Shown here: in pieces, positions 1 through 4,821 of the stretch
How the letters are laid out: each line of letters begins with the position of its first letter
How positions within the stretch are numbered: the stretch's first letter is position 1
Assembly: GCA_030610915.1 (NCBI GenBank)
Contig: JAUWQS010000095.1
Span: 1 to 6,437, forward strand
DNA: 6,437 bases
DNA from: Pseudomonadota bacterium
GTDB lineage: Bacteria > Desulfobacterota > Syntrophia > Syntrophales > JADFWA01
Direction of reading: 5' to 3'
Position numbers and translations under genes: made by a program
Notes under the pieces: generated by a model
What the model saw: only the letters and a program-made list of their open reading frames with translations
Told to the model about the DNA's origin: nothing
Databases searched by the model: none

Positions 1-14
1 AGCCTGAGTAGTTA

Positions 15-24
15 CATTTGTCGT
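15..24. repeat. 10-bp target-site duplication, left copy
   Basis: CATTTGTCGT here is repeated exactly at 277-286, immediately outside the two ends of the element at 25-276. The bases just beyond each copy differ, so the identity is limited to 10 bp, as expected for a duplication made during insertion. If the element and one copy are removed, the sequence runs smoothly from the aminotransferase stop codon into the left flank. Confidence 0.75.
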
Positions 25-38
25 AGCCGTTCACGGCT
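25..38. repeat. Terminal palindrome of element copy 1, left
   Basis: AGCCGT and ACGGCT are perfectly complementary around a TC centre. The corresponding end of copy 2 (1669-1684) is AGGCCGT-GA-ACGGCCT, the same palindrome in the other orientation with one more base pair. Confidence 0.7.
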
Positions 39-72
39 TGAAACTTGAAATTGGAAAGTAGAAATTGGGGAG

Positions 73-104
73 ACCTGTCTGCGTGCGGGCACGCACAGGC
101 AGGG
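73..104. repeat. GC-rich hairpin nested in element copy 1
   Basis: TGCGTGC (80-86) pairs perfectly with GCACGCA (89-95) around GG, and the surrounding CCTGTC / CAGGCAGG can extend the stem imperfectly. The matching stretch of copy 2 goes straight from TTTGGGAG to the ATG, so this block of about 30 bp looks like a secondary insertion of a separate palindromic repeat just upstream of the remnant start codon. Confidence 0.55.
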
Positions 105-155
105 ATGAAGCGAGTTCACGAGTTGGATGTTTACAAACCGGTAGAAGCGTTATGA
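105..155 (+). pseudogene. Remnant of a four-helix-bundle / 23S rRNA intervening-sequence protein gene
   Basis: A 16-codon frame, ATG to TGA, reads MKRVHELDVYKPVEAL. The pattern of a basic residue, then (H/K)(E/D)LDVYK near the N-terminus, is how members of the four-helix-bundle family related to the 23S rRNA intervening-sequence (S23) protein usually begin. The family is normally about 115-130 residues, so nearly all of the gene is missing. The following bases (156-228) show no recognisable continuation in any frame. The same start, MKRV, is preserved in copy 2 (1633-1604). It lies in the middle of the element, as the ORF does in ribosomal intervening sequences. The family call rests on a short motif recognised from memory and could be chance. 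Confidence 0.5.
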
Positions 156-229
156 GATATGATCAGGCACGACTTTGAAGTGGAACAAAATTGAATGCGT
201 TCATCAACAGTACAAAAGCATGAAGACCA

Positions 230-256
230 AATTTCCAATTTCCAATTTCCAATTTC
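230..256. repeat. AATTTCC heptamer tandem (nearly four copies)
   Basis: The 7-base unit AATTTCC occurs three times in full and once in part. It forms the right inner terminal repeat of element copy 1 and is complementary to the GAAATTGG sequence near the left end. It is too short and spacer-free to be a CRISPR array. Confidence 0.7.
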
Positions 257-276
257 AACGTTCAGTGAACGCTTAC

Positions 277-286
277 CATTTGTCGT
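277..286. repeat. 10-bp target-site duplication, right copy
   Basis: A second exact copy of CATTTGTCGT, overlapping by one base the stop codon (TAA, 288-286 on the minus strand) of the aminotransferase gene. The element therefore inserted immediately downstream of that gene without damaging it. Confidence 0.75.
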
Positions 287-1464
287 TATGTCTCTTTTAA
301 GACCTCCCCGAATCCTTTCATCGAATTGACAATGGTATCGTCATCAACGCAATAGGATATCCTGAAATGCCCCGGGCATCCGAAACCGCTGCCGGGAACG
401 GTCAGGATATTCTTCTTCTGCAGTGCCCTGACAAATTCGACATCATCCGCTATCGGCGTACGCGGAAAGAGATAGAATGCCCCCTGGGGCCTGACAAATT
501 CGTAGCCGAGGGATGATAGTCCATTACAGAGGAGATCTCTTTTTCTTTTATATTCTTCCACATCAACTGATATTCCCTGCATCCCCGCGATTACCCTCTG
601 CATAAGGGCGGGTGCATTGACAAAACCGAGTATCCTGTTGCAGAACACCATGCCGGCTATAATCTTTTTGAGACCGGAAAGTTCCGGATTTGCGGCAATA
701 AAGCCTATCCTCTCGCCGGGAATAGATACCGCCTTTGAATATGAAGTTGCCATGATGCTGTTTCTATAAAGCTTCAATACACTCGGAACCCTCACGCCAT
801 CATAGACTATTGAACTGTAGGGTTCATCGGAAACAAGGTAAATTTCAGTGCCATATCCCCTCCCCTTCTCCTCAAGCAAAGTGGCAAGCCGCTTCAAAGA
901 CTTTTCATCGTAAACCCTTCCCGTGGGATTATTGGGTGAATTTATCAGGACTACCTTTGTCTTTTGAGTTAAGGAATTTTCCATTGCCTTAAGATCGAGC
1001 GAAAAATCCTCCTTCGTATCGACGCTCTTGAGCACACCGCCATGATTGTCCGCATAATATCCGTATTCAACAAAAAATGGGGCTGGAACAAGCACCTCAT
1101 CTCCCGGATCAAGAAGGGTCTTCAGGATTACGTTCAGCGCTCCTCCCGCCCCGCAGGTCATAATAATATGCTCTGCAGACAGGGAGACGGGATGCTCGGC
1201 GCTGAGATATGCGGCAACCGCCTGTCTCGTTTCGAGATAGCCGGCATTCGGCATATAACCGTGAATCCCGGGGATATCCTCACCGGCGATTTCCCGTAAC
1301 AGCTCTTTAAACCGGTCAGGTGGTTCAACATTGGGATTCCCAAGACTAAAGTCAAATACATTATCCGCGCCATATTGTCTCTTAAGCCGGATGCCGTTTT
1401 CGAACATCTCCCTTATCCAGGAAGACCGGGAAATAAAACTCTCAATTTTTTTTGAAACTGCCAT
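286..1464 (-). CDS. Class I/II PLP-dependent aminotransferase (aspartate/aromatic type)
   Basis: A cytosolic fold-type I aminotransferase of 392 residues, the usual length for the family. Such enzymes move an amino group between an amino acid, often aspartate or an aromatic one, and 2-oxoglutarate. Visible landmarks are the cofactor-phosphate loop CGAGGA (104-109), the NSPNNPTG motif (175-182), Asp213 and Tyr216 in SDEPY, the Schiff-base Lys244 in SYSKAVSIPGERIG, Arg252, and the C-terminal substrate-carboxylate Arg368 in FRISY. All catalytic positions are present. The ATG at 1464 is chosen because the N-terminus MAVSKKIESFISRSSWIR fits the family and a purine-rich AGAAGAG lies about 10 bases upstream. 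A longer frame from a GTG at 1530 would start inside a repeat element. The gene is bracketed by two inverted copies of that element. Exact substrate cannot be told from sequence. Confidence 0.92.
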   Translation of the reverse strand: MAVSKKIESFISRSSWIREMFENGIRLKRQYGADNVFDFSLGNPNVEPPDRFKELLREIAGEDIPGIHGYMPNAGYLETRQAVAAYLSAEHPVSLSAEHIIMTCGAGGALNVILKTLLDPGDEVLVPAPFFVEYGYYADNHGGVLKSVDTKEDFSLDLKAMENSLTQKTKVVLINSPNNPTGRVYDEKSLKRLATLLEEKGRGYGTEIYLVSDEPYSSIVYDGVRVPSVLKLYRNSIMATSYSKAVSIPGERIGFIAANPELSGLKKIIAGMVFCNRILGFVNAPALMQRVIAGMQGISVDVEEYKRKRDLLCNGLSSLGYEFVRPQGAFYLFPRTPIADDVEFVRALQKKNILTVPGSGFGCPGHFRISYCVDDDTIVNSMKGFGEVLKET

Positions 1465-1518
1465 GGAGATTATCTCTTCTTTTATCCAGGATTTCCCGAC
1501 ATCCGAATACGACCCACC

Positions 1519-1534
1519 GTAAGCGAACACTTAC
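1519..1534. repeat. Terminal hairpin of element copy 2, left
   Basis: GTAAG (1519-1523) and CTTAC (1530-1534) pair around a six-base loop. The block GTAAGCG also ends copy 1 (complement of CGCTTAC at 270-276), which helped set the element edge. Confidence 0.5.
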
Positions 1535-1603
1535 CATTGAAATTAGAAAATAGAAACTGGAAATTCGGCCTTCATGCTTTTATGGGTTCAGGGTTGATAG
1601 CTT

Positions 1604-1633
1604 TTAACCTCTGAACCTTTGAACTCGTTTCAT
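1604..1633 (-). pseudogene. Nine-codon remnant ORF in element copy 2
   Basis: On the minus strand an ATG at 1633 opens MKRVQRFRG and stops at TAA. The first four codons encode the same MKRV as the remnant in copy 1 and lie at the equivalent place in the element; beyond that the two differ. Alone it would not be recognisable. It is listed because the conserved start in both copies suggests a common ancestor that carried a protein-coding gene. Confidence 0.35.
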
Positions 1634-1668
1634 GGCTCCCAAATTTCTAATTTCCAATTCCCGGTTTC

Positions 1669-1684
1669 AGGCCGTGAACGGCCT
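1669..1684. repeat. Terminal palindrome of element copy 2, right
   Basis: AGGCCGT and ACGGCCT form a perfect 7-bp stem around GA. It lies 15 bp beyond the stop codon of the RsbW-like gene. It has no following T-run on either strand, so it is not a canonical intrinsic terminator. Confidence 0.6.
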
Positions 1685-1699
1685 CCAATATCCAGTTGA

Positions 1700-2155
1700 T
1701 TAATCGTTTGTCTCCCGATCGGTCTTTTCGTCCGATCCAAAGATATTGGTGATGGTAAGCACGTTGTAGTCTGAGAATTGCTTGTATGTCACGGTGTCCA
1801 TAATCTCATATATGATAAACACCCCCATTCCCTCTTCAGGAAGATTCTCCAGGTCATCGGGATCAATGTTAAGTTCGGGTTCATCAAGCAACTCCATGAC
1901 ATTTCCTCTATCGCGGAGCCGGAAGACGATCCGATCAGAATGGAGCGCTATATTGACCTCAACCTCATGACCGGTTTCATTACCGTAGGCATGTTTGATT
2001 ATGTTGTTCACTGCTTCGACCACGCAAACCTCCATATGGTATGATTCCAGATCAGAAAGCAGCGTATGCGAGCAGATACTGTTTACAGCCAGGCCAATGA
2101 GAAACACATTCTCCAGATTGCTGTCTATTGTCAGCTTGATTTCTCTGGATTCCAT
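1700..2155 (-). CDS. RsbW/SpoIIAB-like ATP-binding protein (anti-sigma factor / serine kinase)
   Basis: A 151-residue GHKL-type ATPase of the HATPase_c_2 group, about the usual length for RsbW and SpoIIAB. Such proteins bind a sigma factor or other target, and phosphorylate a STAS-domain antagonist to release themselves from it. The N-box is EAVNNIIKHAY (Glu47, Asn50, Asn51, His55), the G1 box is the Asp82/Gly84 pair in RDRGN, and the G2 box is EEGMGVFIIYEIMD (109-120), so ATP binding and kinase activity look intact. The acidic tail (141-151) is low complexity. The ATG at 2155 has AGGAG at good spacing. The natural partner is the STAS gene upstream on the same strand, although 296 bp of hairpin-rich DNA separates them, so this gene may have its own promoter or rely on read-through. 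Whether it binds a sigma factor is unknown because none is in view. Confidence 0.85.
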   Translation of the reverse strand: MESREIKLTIDSNLENVFLIGLAVNSICSHTLLSDLESYHMEVCVVEAVNNIIKHAYGNETGHEVEVNIALHSDRIVFRLRDRGNVMELLDEPELNIDPDDLENLPEEGMGVFIIYEIMDTVTYKQFSDYNVLTITNIFGSDEKTDRETND

Positions 2156-2262
2156 GAGATGACTCCTCTCCTGATCCGGACAAGCCGGAAGAGCTCGTAG
2201 CTGAAAGCTGAAAACCTTTTATTGGGTTTAGCGCCTCAACACAGTTGATAGCCCACAGCCAG

Positions 2263-2313
2263 GTAGTTAGCGCCTGAACGAAAAATCCTAGTTTTCGTTC
2301 AGGCACTAGTTAC
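2263..2313. repeat. Long palindrome with 13-bp perfect core stem
   Basis: GCCTGAACGAAAA (2272-2284) is perfectly complementary to TTTTCGTTCAGGC (2292-2304) around a seven-base loop. Beyond one mismatch the stem continues, with two G-T pairs, to 2263 and 2313. The hairpin is nearly symmetric in both strands and lacks a following T-run, so it fits a palindromic intergenic repeat, RNA-processing site or attenuator better than a classical terminator. Confidence 0.75.
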
Positions 2314-2339
2314 GCACGGACAAACAAGTTTGTCCATGC
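2314..2339. repeat. Second palindrome, GGACAAAC/GTTTGTCC
   Basis: GGACAAAC (2318-2325) pairs perfectly with GTTTGTCC (2328-2335) around AA. After one C/A mismatch the arms continue as GCA/TGC. It abuts the long palindrome directly, so two cruciform-prone units sit back to back. Confidence 0.7.
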
Positions 2340-2379
2340 CACCCGCTCGCTAATTAATCCAAAGCTAATTGTTTTGTCG

Positions 2380-2400
2380 TCTCTGCGCTCTCTGCGGTGA
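2380..2400 (-). repeat. GCAGAG-type short intergenic repeat
   Basis: On the minus strand the sequence reads TCACCGCAGAGAGCGCAGAG, with GCAGAGA repeated at about eight-base spacing. Similar CACCGCAGAG sequences are, from memory, frequent between genes in environmental Desulfobacterota and related genomes. It supports the view that this gap is built from dispersed repeats. Confidence 0.4.
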
Positions 2401-2451
2401 ATGGTTGCTGAATTTTCTTGCCGTTTTTGCATGAATTTCACAACTAAGGAA

Positions 2452-2790
2452 CTAAGATGACAGGGTCATAACTGCTTGTTCCTCGCCGGCAAATATCTCG
2501 AATACCCTTTCAAGCCGGGTCAGGTGAAACATGCTCATTACGTTCTTCTGAGCACAGCATATTGTCAGATCACCCTTTCCTCCAAGCTTCTTCAGACTTG
2601 AGACAATGGACCCCAGACCGCTGCTATCGATGAAATTTACCTCGGAGAGATTCAACACAATAAGCTCATTCCCATTATCTATAAATTCGGCCATCTTCTT
2701 CTTGAAGGCCACAGCTATGTGCGCATCCAACCTTTTTTCCATCAGTTTGACAATCAGGATATTTCCTTCTTTTCTCTCGCTAAGTTGCAT
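2452..2790 (-). CDS. STAS-domain anti-sigma factor antagonist (RsbV/SpoIIAA-like)
   Basis: A single STAS domain of 112 residues, the standard size. Such proteins bind the RsbW-type kinase in their unphosphorylated form and free its target; phosphorylation of a serine inactivates them and a PP2C phosphatase restores them. The key segment is VNFIDSSGLGSIVSS, with the predicted phospho-acceptor Ser56 directly after Asp55, aligned with SpoIIAA Ser58 and RsbV Ser56. The rest, LNLSEVNF and the LGGKGDLTICCA strand, matches the fold. The ATG at 2790 is preferred: GGGGGAAG lies a few bases upstream and the protein then begins at the normal domain edge, whereas a longer frame to 2859 would add residues that only shadow the phosphatase gene. 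The gene overlaps the phosphatase by 11 bp in another frame, implying translational coupling. Confidence 0.92.
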   Translation of the reverse strand: MQLSERKEGNILIVKLMEKRLDAHIAVAFKKKMAEFIDNGNELIVLNLSEVNFIDSSGLGSIVSSLKKLGGKGDLTICCAQKNVMSMFHLTRLERVFEIFAGEEQAVMTLSS

Positions 2791-4015
2791 CTTTTCTTCC
2801 CCCCCTGAATTCCAGACCAAGCAGGCTGATATCATCCCGTGGTTCAATATGTTCCCCAAAATCCATTACGGATACTATAATGCCGTCAATTATATCAGAG
2901 ATCGATTTGTCTTTTAATCTCTGCAGTTCCTTATAAAAGCGATCCCTCCCATAAAACACTTCCTTTTCATTTTGATACTCGACGATCCCATCTGTATAGA
3001 TAAATAATTTGTCCCCGAAACGCAGTTGCTTTTCCCCCTCGTCAAAGGGAATGACTCCCCCCATACCGATAATTGTGCCGCCTTCCTCCAACAACTCCAA
3101 CGTTCCGTCCGGATGGAGGAGCACAGGCGAAGGATGAGCCGCATTGCTGTATCTGAGGCTTCCGTTTCTGGTATTTAAGACATGGTAACTGATGGTAAAA
3201 AATTTATCGAAGCGCTCTATGGGGAATTCCCTGTCAAGCGTATTGAGGACTTCGGATGGAGACATTATTTCATGGTTGGATGTTTGACTTGTAGATTTTT
3301 CTAAAAGAAAACCGGTGCTTGGATGAAGCATCTGTGAGACAGAAACCGCCACCAGGGCCGAGGGTACGCCATGACCGCTGACATCAAGCATATAAATGGC
3401 CAAATGATCCTTATCAAGCCGAATCACGTTGAAGATATCTCCGCCAATCCTTTGACAGGGCATGAAACTCCATGCCACGTTCACAATATCAATATTCAAA
3501 GGACTTGAAGGCAGAAGGCTTCGCTGGATCCCCGCCGCAGCCCTGAGATCCTCATCAAGCAGCTCCTGTTTTTTGAGCAGATTCTGATTGGCCAGGATCA
3601 GCCTCTTGGTCAAATTCCGAATCTTCAATTGAGCCCTGACGCGAGCAACCACCTCTTCCCTGCTAAAAGGCTTGGTGACATAATCGGCCCCACCCAACTC
3701 CAGACCCTTTATCTTGGCCTCCGTGTCGGTTTTGGCAGAGAGGAATATTATGGGAATATTGACGCTCCGGCTATCGCTCTGTAACTCGGAGCAAACCTCA
3801 TAACCGTTTTTTTTTGGCATCATGATGTCCAGCAGGATAAGGTCGGGCAGTTCCTTAAAGGCAAGTTTAACCGCTTCTTCCCCATCCTCTGCCTCTACAA
3901 GTTCATATCCCTCTTCCTTGAGGATACCGGCCAAAAGTTTCCGGTTGACAATATGATCATCTACAATGAGTATTTTCTGAGGCGCTGAGTTGCTTATGTG
4001 GTTATTCAAAATCAC
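2780..4015 (-). CDS. Response regulator fused to SpoIIE/PP2C-type serine phosphatase
   Basis: A 411-residue cytosolic protein with an N-terminal receiver (about 13-133), a short helical linker (about 134-165) and a C-terminal SpoIIE-type PP2C phosphatase (about 166-404). The receiver keeps Asp19/Asp20, the phospho-acceptor Asp63 in LILLDIMMP, Ser93 and Lys115 in VTKPF. The phosphatase keeps the metal ligands in GGDIF (Asp193), DVSGHG (Asp211), YTDG (Asp342) and PRDDIS (Asp394/395), so both parts look active. Expected role: phosphorylation of Asp63 by an unseen histidine kinase controls removal of phosphate from the neighbouring STAS protein, as with RsbU and RssB/SpoIIE-like regulators. Eight bases separate it from def and it overlaps the STAS gene by 11 bp. 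The start is uncertain: GTG at 4015 is only three bases from AGGGG, while TTG two codons later is better spaced. A run of nine A follows the Asp63 codon region. Confidence 0.94.
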   Translation of the reverse strand: MILNNHISNSAPQKILIVDDHIVNRKLLAGILKEEGYELVEAEDGEEAVKLAFKELPDLILLDIMMPKKNGYEVCSELQSDSRSVNIPIIFLSAKTDTEAKIKGLELGGADYVTKPFSREEVVARVRAQLKIRNLTKRLILANQNLLKKQELLDEDLRAAAGIQRSLLPSSPLNIDIVNVAWSFMPCQRIGGDIFNVIRLDKDHLAIYMLDVSGHGVPSALVAVSVSQMLHPSTGFLLEKSTSQTSNHEIMSPSEVLNTLDREFPIERFDKFFTISYHVLNTRNGSLRYSNAAHPSPVLLHPDGTLELLEEGGTIIGMGGVIPFDEGEKQLRFGDKLFIYTDGIVEYQNEKEVFYGRDRFYKELQRLKDKSISDIIDGIIVSVMDFGEHIEPRDDISLLGLEFRGGRKDAT

Positions 4016-4026
4016 TCTCCCCTCTA
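4016..4026 (-). promoter_or_regulatory. Phosphatase ribosome-binding site fused to the def stop codon
   Basis: The minus strand reads TAG-AGGGGAGA-GTG: the deformylase stop codon, the Shine-Dalgarno sequence, and the phosphatase GTG are contiguous. A ribosome finishing def would sit on this site, so coupled translation is likely. Spacing to GTG (about three bases) is tight; the in-frame TTG at 4009 is spaced about nine bases from AGGGG and could be the real start. Confidence 0.65.
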
Positions 4027-4587
4027 CTTGTTAAAGAATAATCGTTCGAAAAAATCCTGTTTGCTCTTTGGGTAATATAATGTCCCTTCATGGTCGACTA
4101 TAAGCTTCCCCTCGAGATGATCAAGTTCGTGCTGAACTATGCGGGCAATAAAACCGGTATACCGTCTGTTTGCTTTTTCCCCGTGAATATCATATGCTCG
4201 AACTTTTATCTCGGAGAACCTGCCGACTTCAACATTTATTTCAGGACATGAGAGACATCCTTCCGACATCTTCTCATCTTCTCCCCTGTACTGAGTAATC
4301 CGCGGATTAACAAGGACATCGTAGTCCTTTTCGCTTTTGATCCGCCTTTTTTCGTCGAGTTTTCCTGTCCTGAAGGCGATTATCTTTTTGCTTATCCCGA
4401 TTTGTGGGGCAGCAAGGCCGAGAGCGTCATCCCTTTCGAGAAAAGCGCTGACAAGAGTCTTTATATCCCTTTTCCCCTCTTCATCAAAGGGAATTGGGAT
4501 TACCGCCGCCACTTTCCTTAGAAGACCGGCCTCATCTTCATTGATCTTTTCGCCTTCCCATAGTGTCCAGATTTTAGTCTTTGACAT
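4024..4587 (-). CDS. def: Peptide deformylase
   Basis: A 187-residue metalloenzyme that removes the formyl group from the N-terminal methionine of new proteins at the ribosome. Motif 1 is ALGLAAPQIG (55-64), motif 2 is EGCLSCPE (109-116) with the metal-ligand Cys111, and motif 3 is QHELDHLEG (152-160) with metal ligands His153 and His157 and catalytic Glu154. Two things are unusual: the first glycine of motif 1 (normally GxGLAAPQ) is Ala55, and the N-terminus lacks the usual PDPxLR segment and instead begins MSKTKIWTLWEGEKI. The ATG at 4587 is chosen because GGGGGAG lies just upstream; a TTG at 4599 would be part of that site. It is not next to fmt, the common arrangement, but heads the partner-switch operon. 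It may be a second, specialised deformylase. Confidence 0.93.
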   Translation of the reverse strand: MSKTKIWTLWEGEKINEDEAGLLRKVAAVIPIPFDEEGKRDIKTLVSAFLERDDALGLAAPQIGISKKIIAFRTGKLDEKRRIKSEKDYDVLVNPRITQYRGEDEKMSEGCLSCPEINVEVGRFSEIKVRAYDIHGEKANRRYTGFIARIVQHELDHLEGKLIVDHEGTLYYPKSKQDFFERLFFNK

Positions 4588-4821
4588 AACTCCCCCCAAG
4601 TTTAATTACCCGACACCTTTACCAAGGTTCTCCCCTTATTTCAATATTTTTCAACCGCGGTCGGTAAATCAAATTTAATTAAATCACGATCATGCCACAC
4701 AGAACGATTAAAAAACTTCAGTTACAACCCGGTAATGCATGGCGTCTGTTTTTCTATATCTTGACATAGATACAATTTGTGTGTAACTAATCAGGCTGTG
4801 GGCGCCACCACAGGAAATGCT
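4588..4821. promoter_or_regulatory. Divergent promoter region between def and the cyclase gene
   Basis: The two operons point away from each other, so both promoters should lie here. The region is AT-rich, with TTTAATTAAA-like sequence (about 4672-4684) and an 8-bp palindrome ACCGCGGT (4654-4661) that could be an operator. For the minus-strand operon, TTGATT followed 17 bases later by AAATAT is only a weak promoter match. No ORF, tRNA or riboswitch was recognised. Confidence 0.5.
4761..4791 (+). promoter_or_regulatory. Candidate promoter of the cyclase-htpX operon
   Basis: A perfect -35 hexamer TTGACA (4761-4766) lies about 50 bases before the start codon. The best -10 match downstream is ACTAAT (4786-4791, four of six) at a 19-base spacing; TAACTA at 17 bases is poorer. 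An alternative reading uses TACAAT (4771-4776) as the -10 with a weak -35 upstream. The assignment is tentative. Confidence 0.35.

Larger units (their letters stand above)
25..276 (+). mobile_element. 252-bp MITE-like / intervening-sequence-like element, copy 1
   Basis: The left end is the palindrome AGCCGT-TC-ACGGCT (25-38) and the right end carries CGTTCA-G-TGAACG (259-271) followed by CTTAC. Inside these, GAAATTGG-type sequence (about 44-70) is complementary to an AATTTCC tandem (230-256), so a transcript could fold end to end into a long imperfect stem. A perfect 10-bp direct repeat flanks the unit. It contains a broken 16-codon ORF starting at 105 and an extra GC-rich hairpin (about 73-104). 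A shorter copy in the opposite orientation lies at 1519-1684, on the other side of the aminotransferase gene. No transposase is encoded, so any movement would need factors supplied in trans. The insertion point is directly after the aminotransferase stop codon. Element boundaries are well supported by the duplication and by comparison with copy 2; the mechanism of movement is unknown. Confidence 0.75.
1519..1684 (-). mobile_element. 166-bp MITE-like / intervening-sequence-like element, copy 2
   Basis: Read on the minus strand this copy matches copy 1 read on the plus strand: terminal palindrome (1684-1669), a GAAATTAG-type tract, TTTGGGAG, an ATG with AAACGAGTTCA, then AAAAGCATGAAGGCC, a second GAAATT-type tract, and an end at CTTAC (complement of GTAAG at 1519). 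Shared blocks include AAAAGCATGAAG and GAGTTCA. It lacks the nested hairpin of copy 1 and is about 86 bp shorter. The flanks (ACGACCCACC and CCAATATCCA) are not a duplication, so it is older, decayed or rearranged. It fills most of the gap between the RsbW-like gene and the aminotransferase and may affect read-through between them. Confidence 0.65.
2156..2451. other. Hairpin- and repeat-rich gap between STAS and RsbW-like genes
   Basis: This 296-bp stretch holds no convincing gene. It contains a small TCCGG/CCGGA hairpin (2175-2189), a near-direct repeat TTAGCGCCT(C/G)AAC (2228-2240 and 2267-2279), a long palindrome (2263-2313), a second palindrome (2314-2339), a repeated GCTAATTA motif (about 2349-2371), and a GCAGAG-type repeat (2380-2400). 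A short minus-strand frame covering part of it reads through the palindromes and resembles no protein. The density of palindromes suggests successive insertions of small intergenic repeats. No canonical terminator with a T-run was seen. Confidence 0.7.

Noticed and set aside
230..256. Possible CRISPR repeat array
   Set aside because: The AATTTCC units are only seven bases and have no spacers; they form one arm of the element's inverted repeat.
1465..1530. 22-residue N-terminal extension of the aminotransferase from a GTG at 1530
   Set aside because: The GTG lies inside the repeat element, has no ribosome-binding site, and the family N-terminus begins at the ATG at 1464.
2052..2306. Minus-strand frame of 84 codons upstream of and overlapping the RsbW-like gene
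   Set aside because: It runs through a palindrome and then out of frame into the kinase gene; its composition looks like no protein and it has no convincing start signal.
2263..2313. Intrinsic terminator after the STAS gene
   Set aside because: The stem is strong but no T-run follows on either strand, so it was kept as a palindromic repeat only.
4739..4754. Possible sigma-54 promoter (TGGCGTCTGTTTTTC)
   Set aside because: The -24 element is partly present but the -12 GC dinucleotide is broken, so the match is not better than chance.
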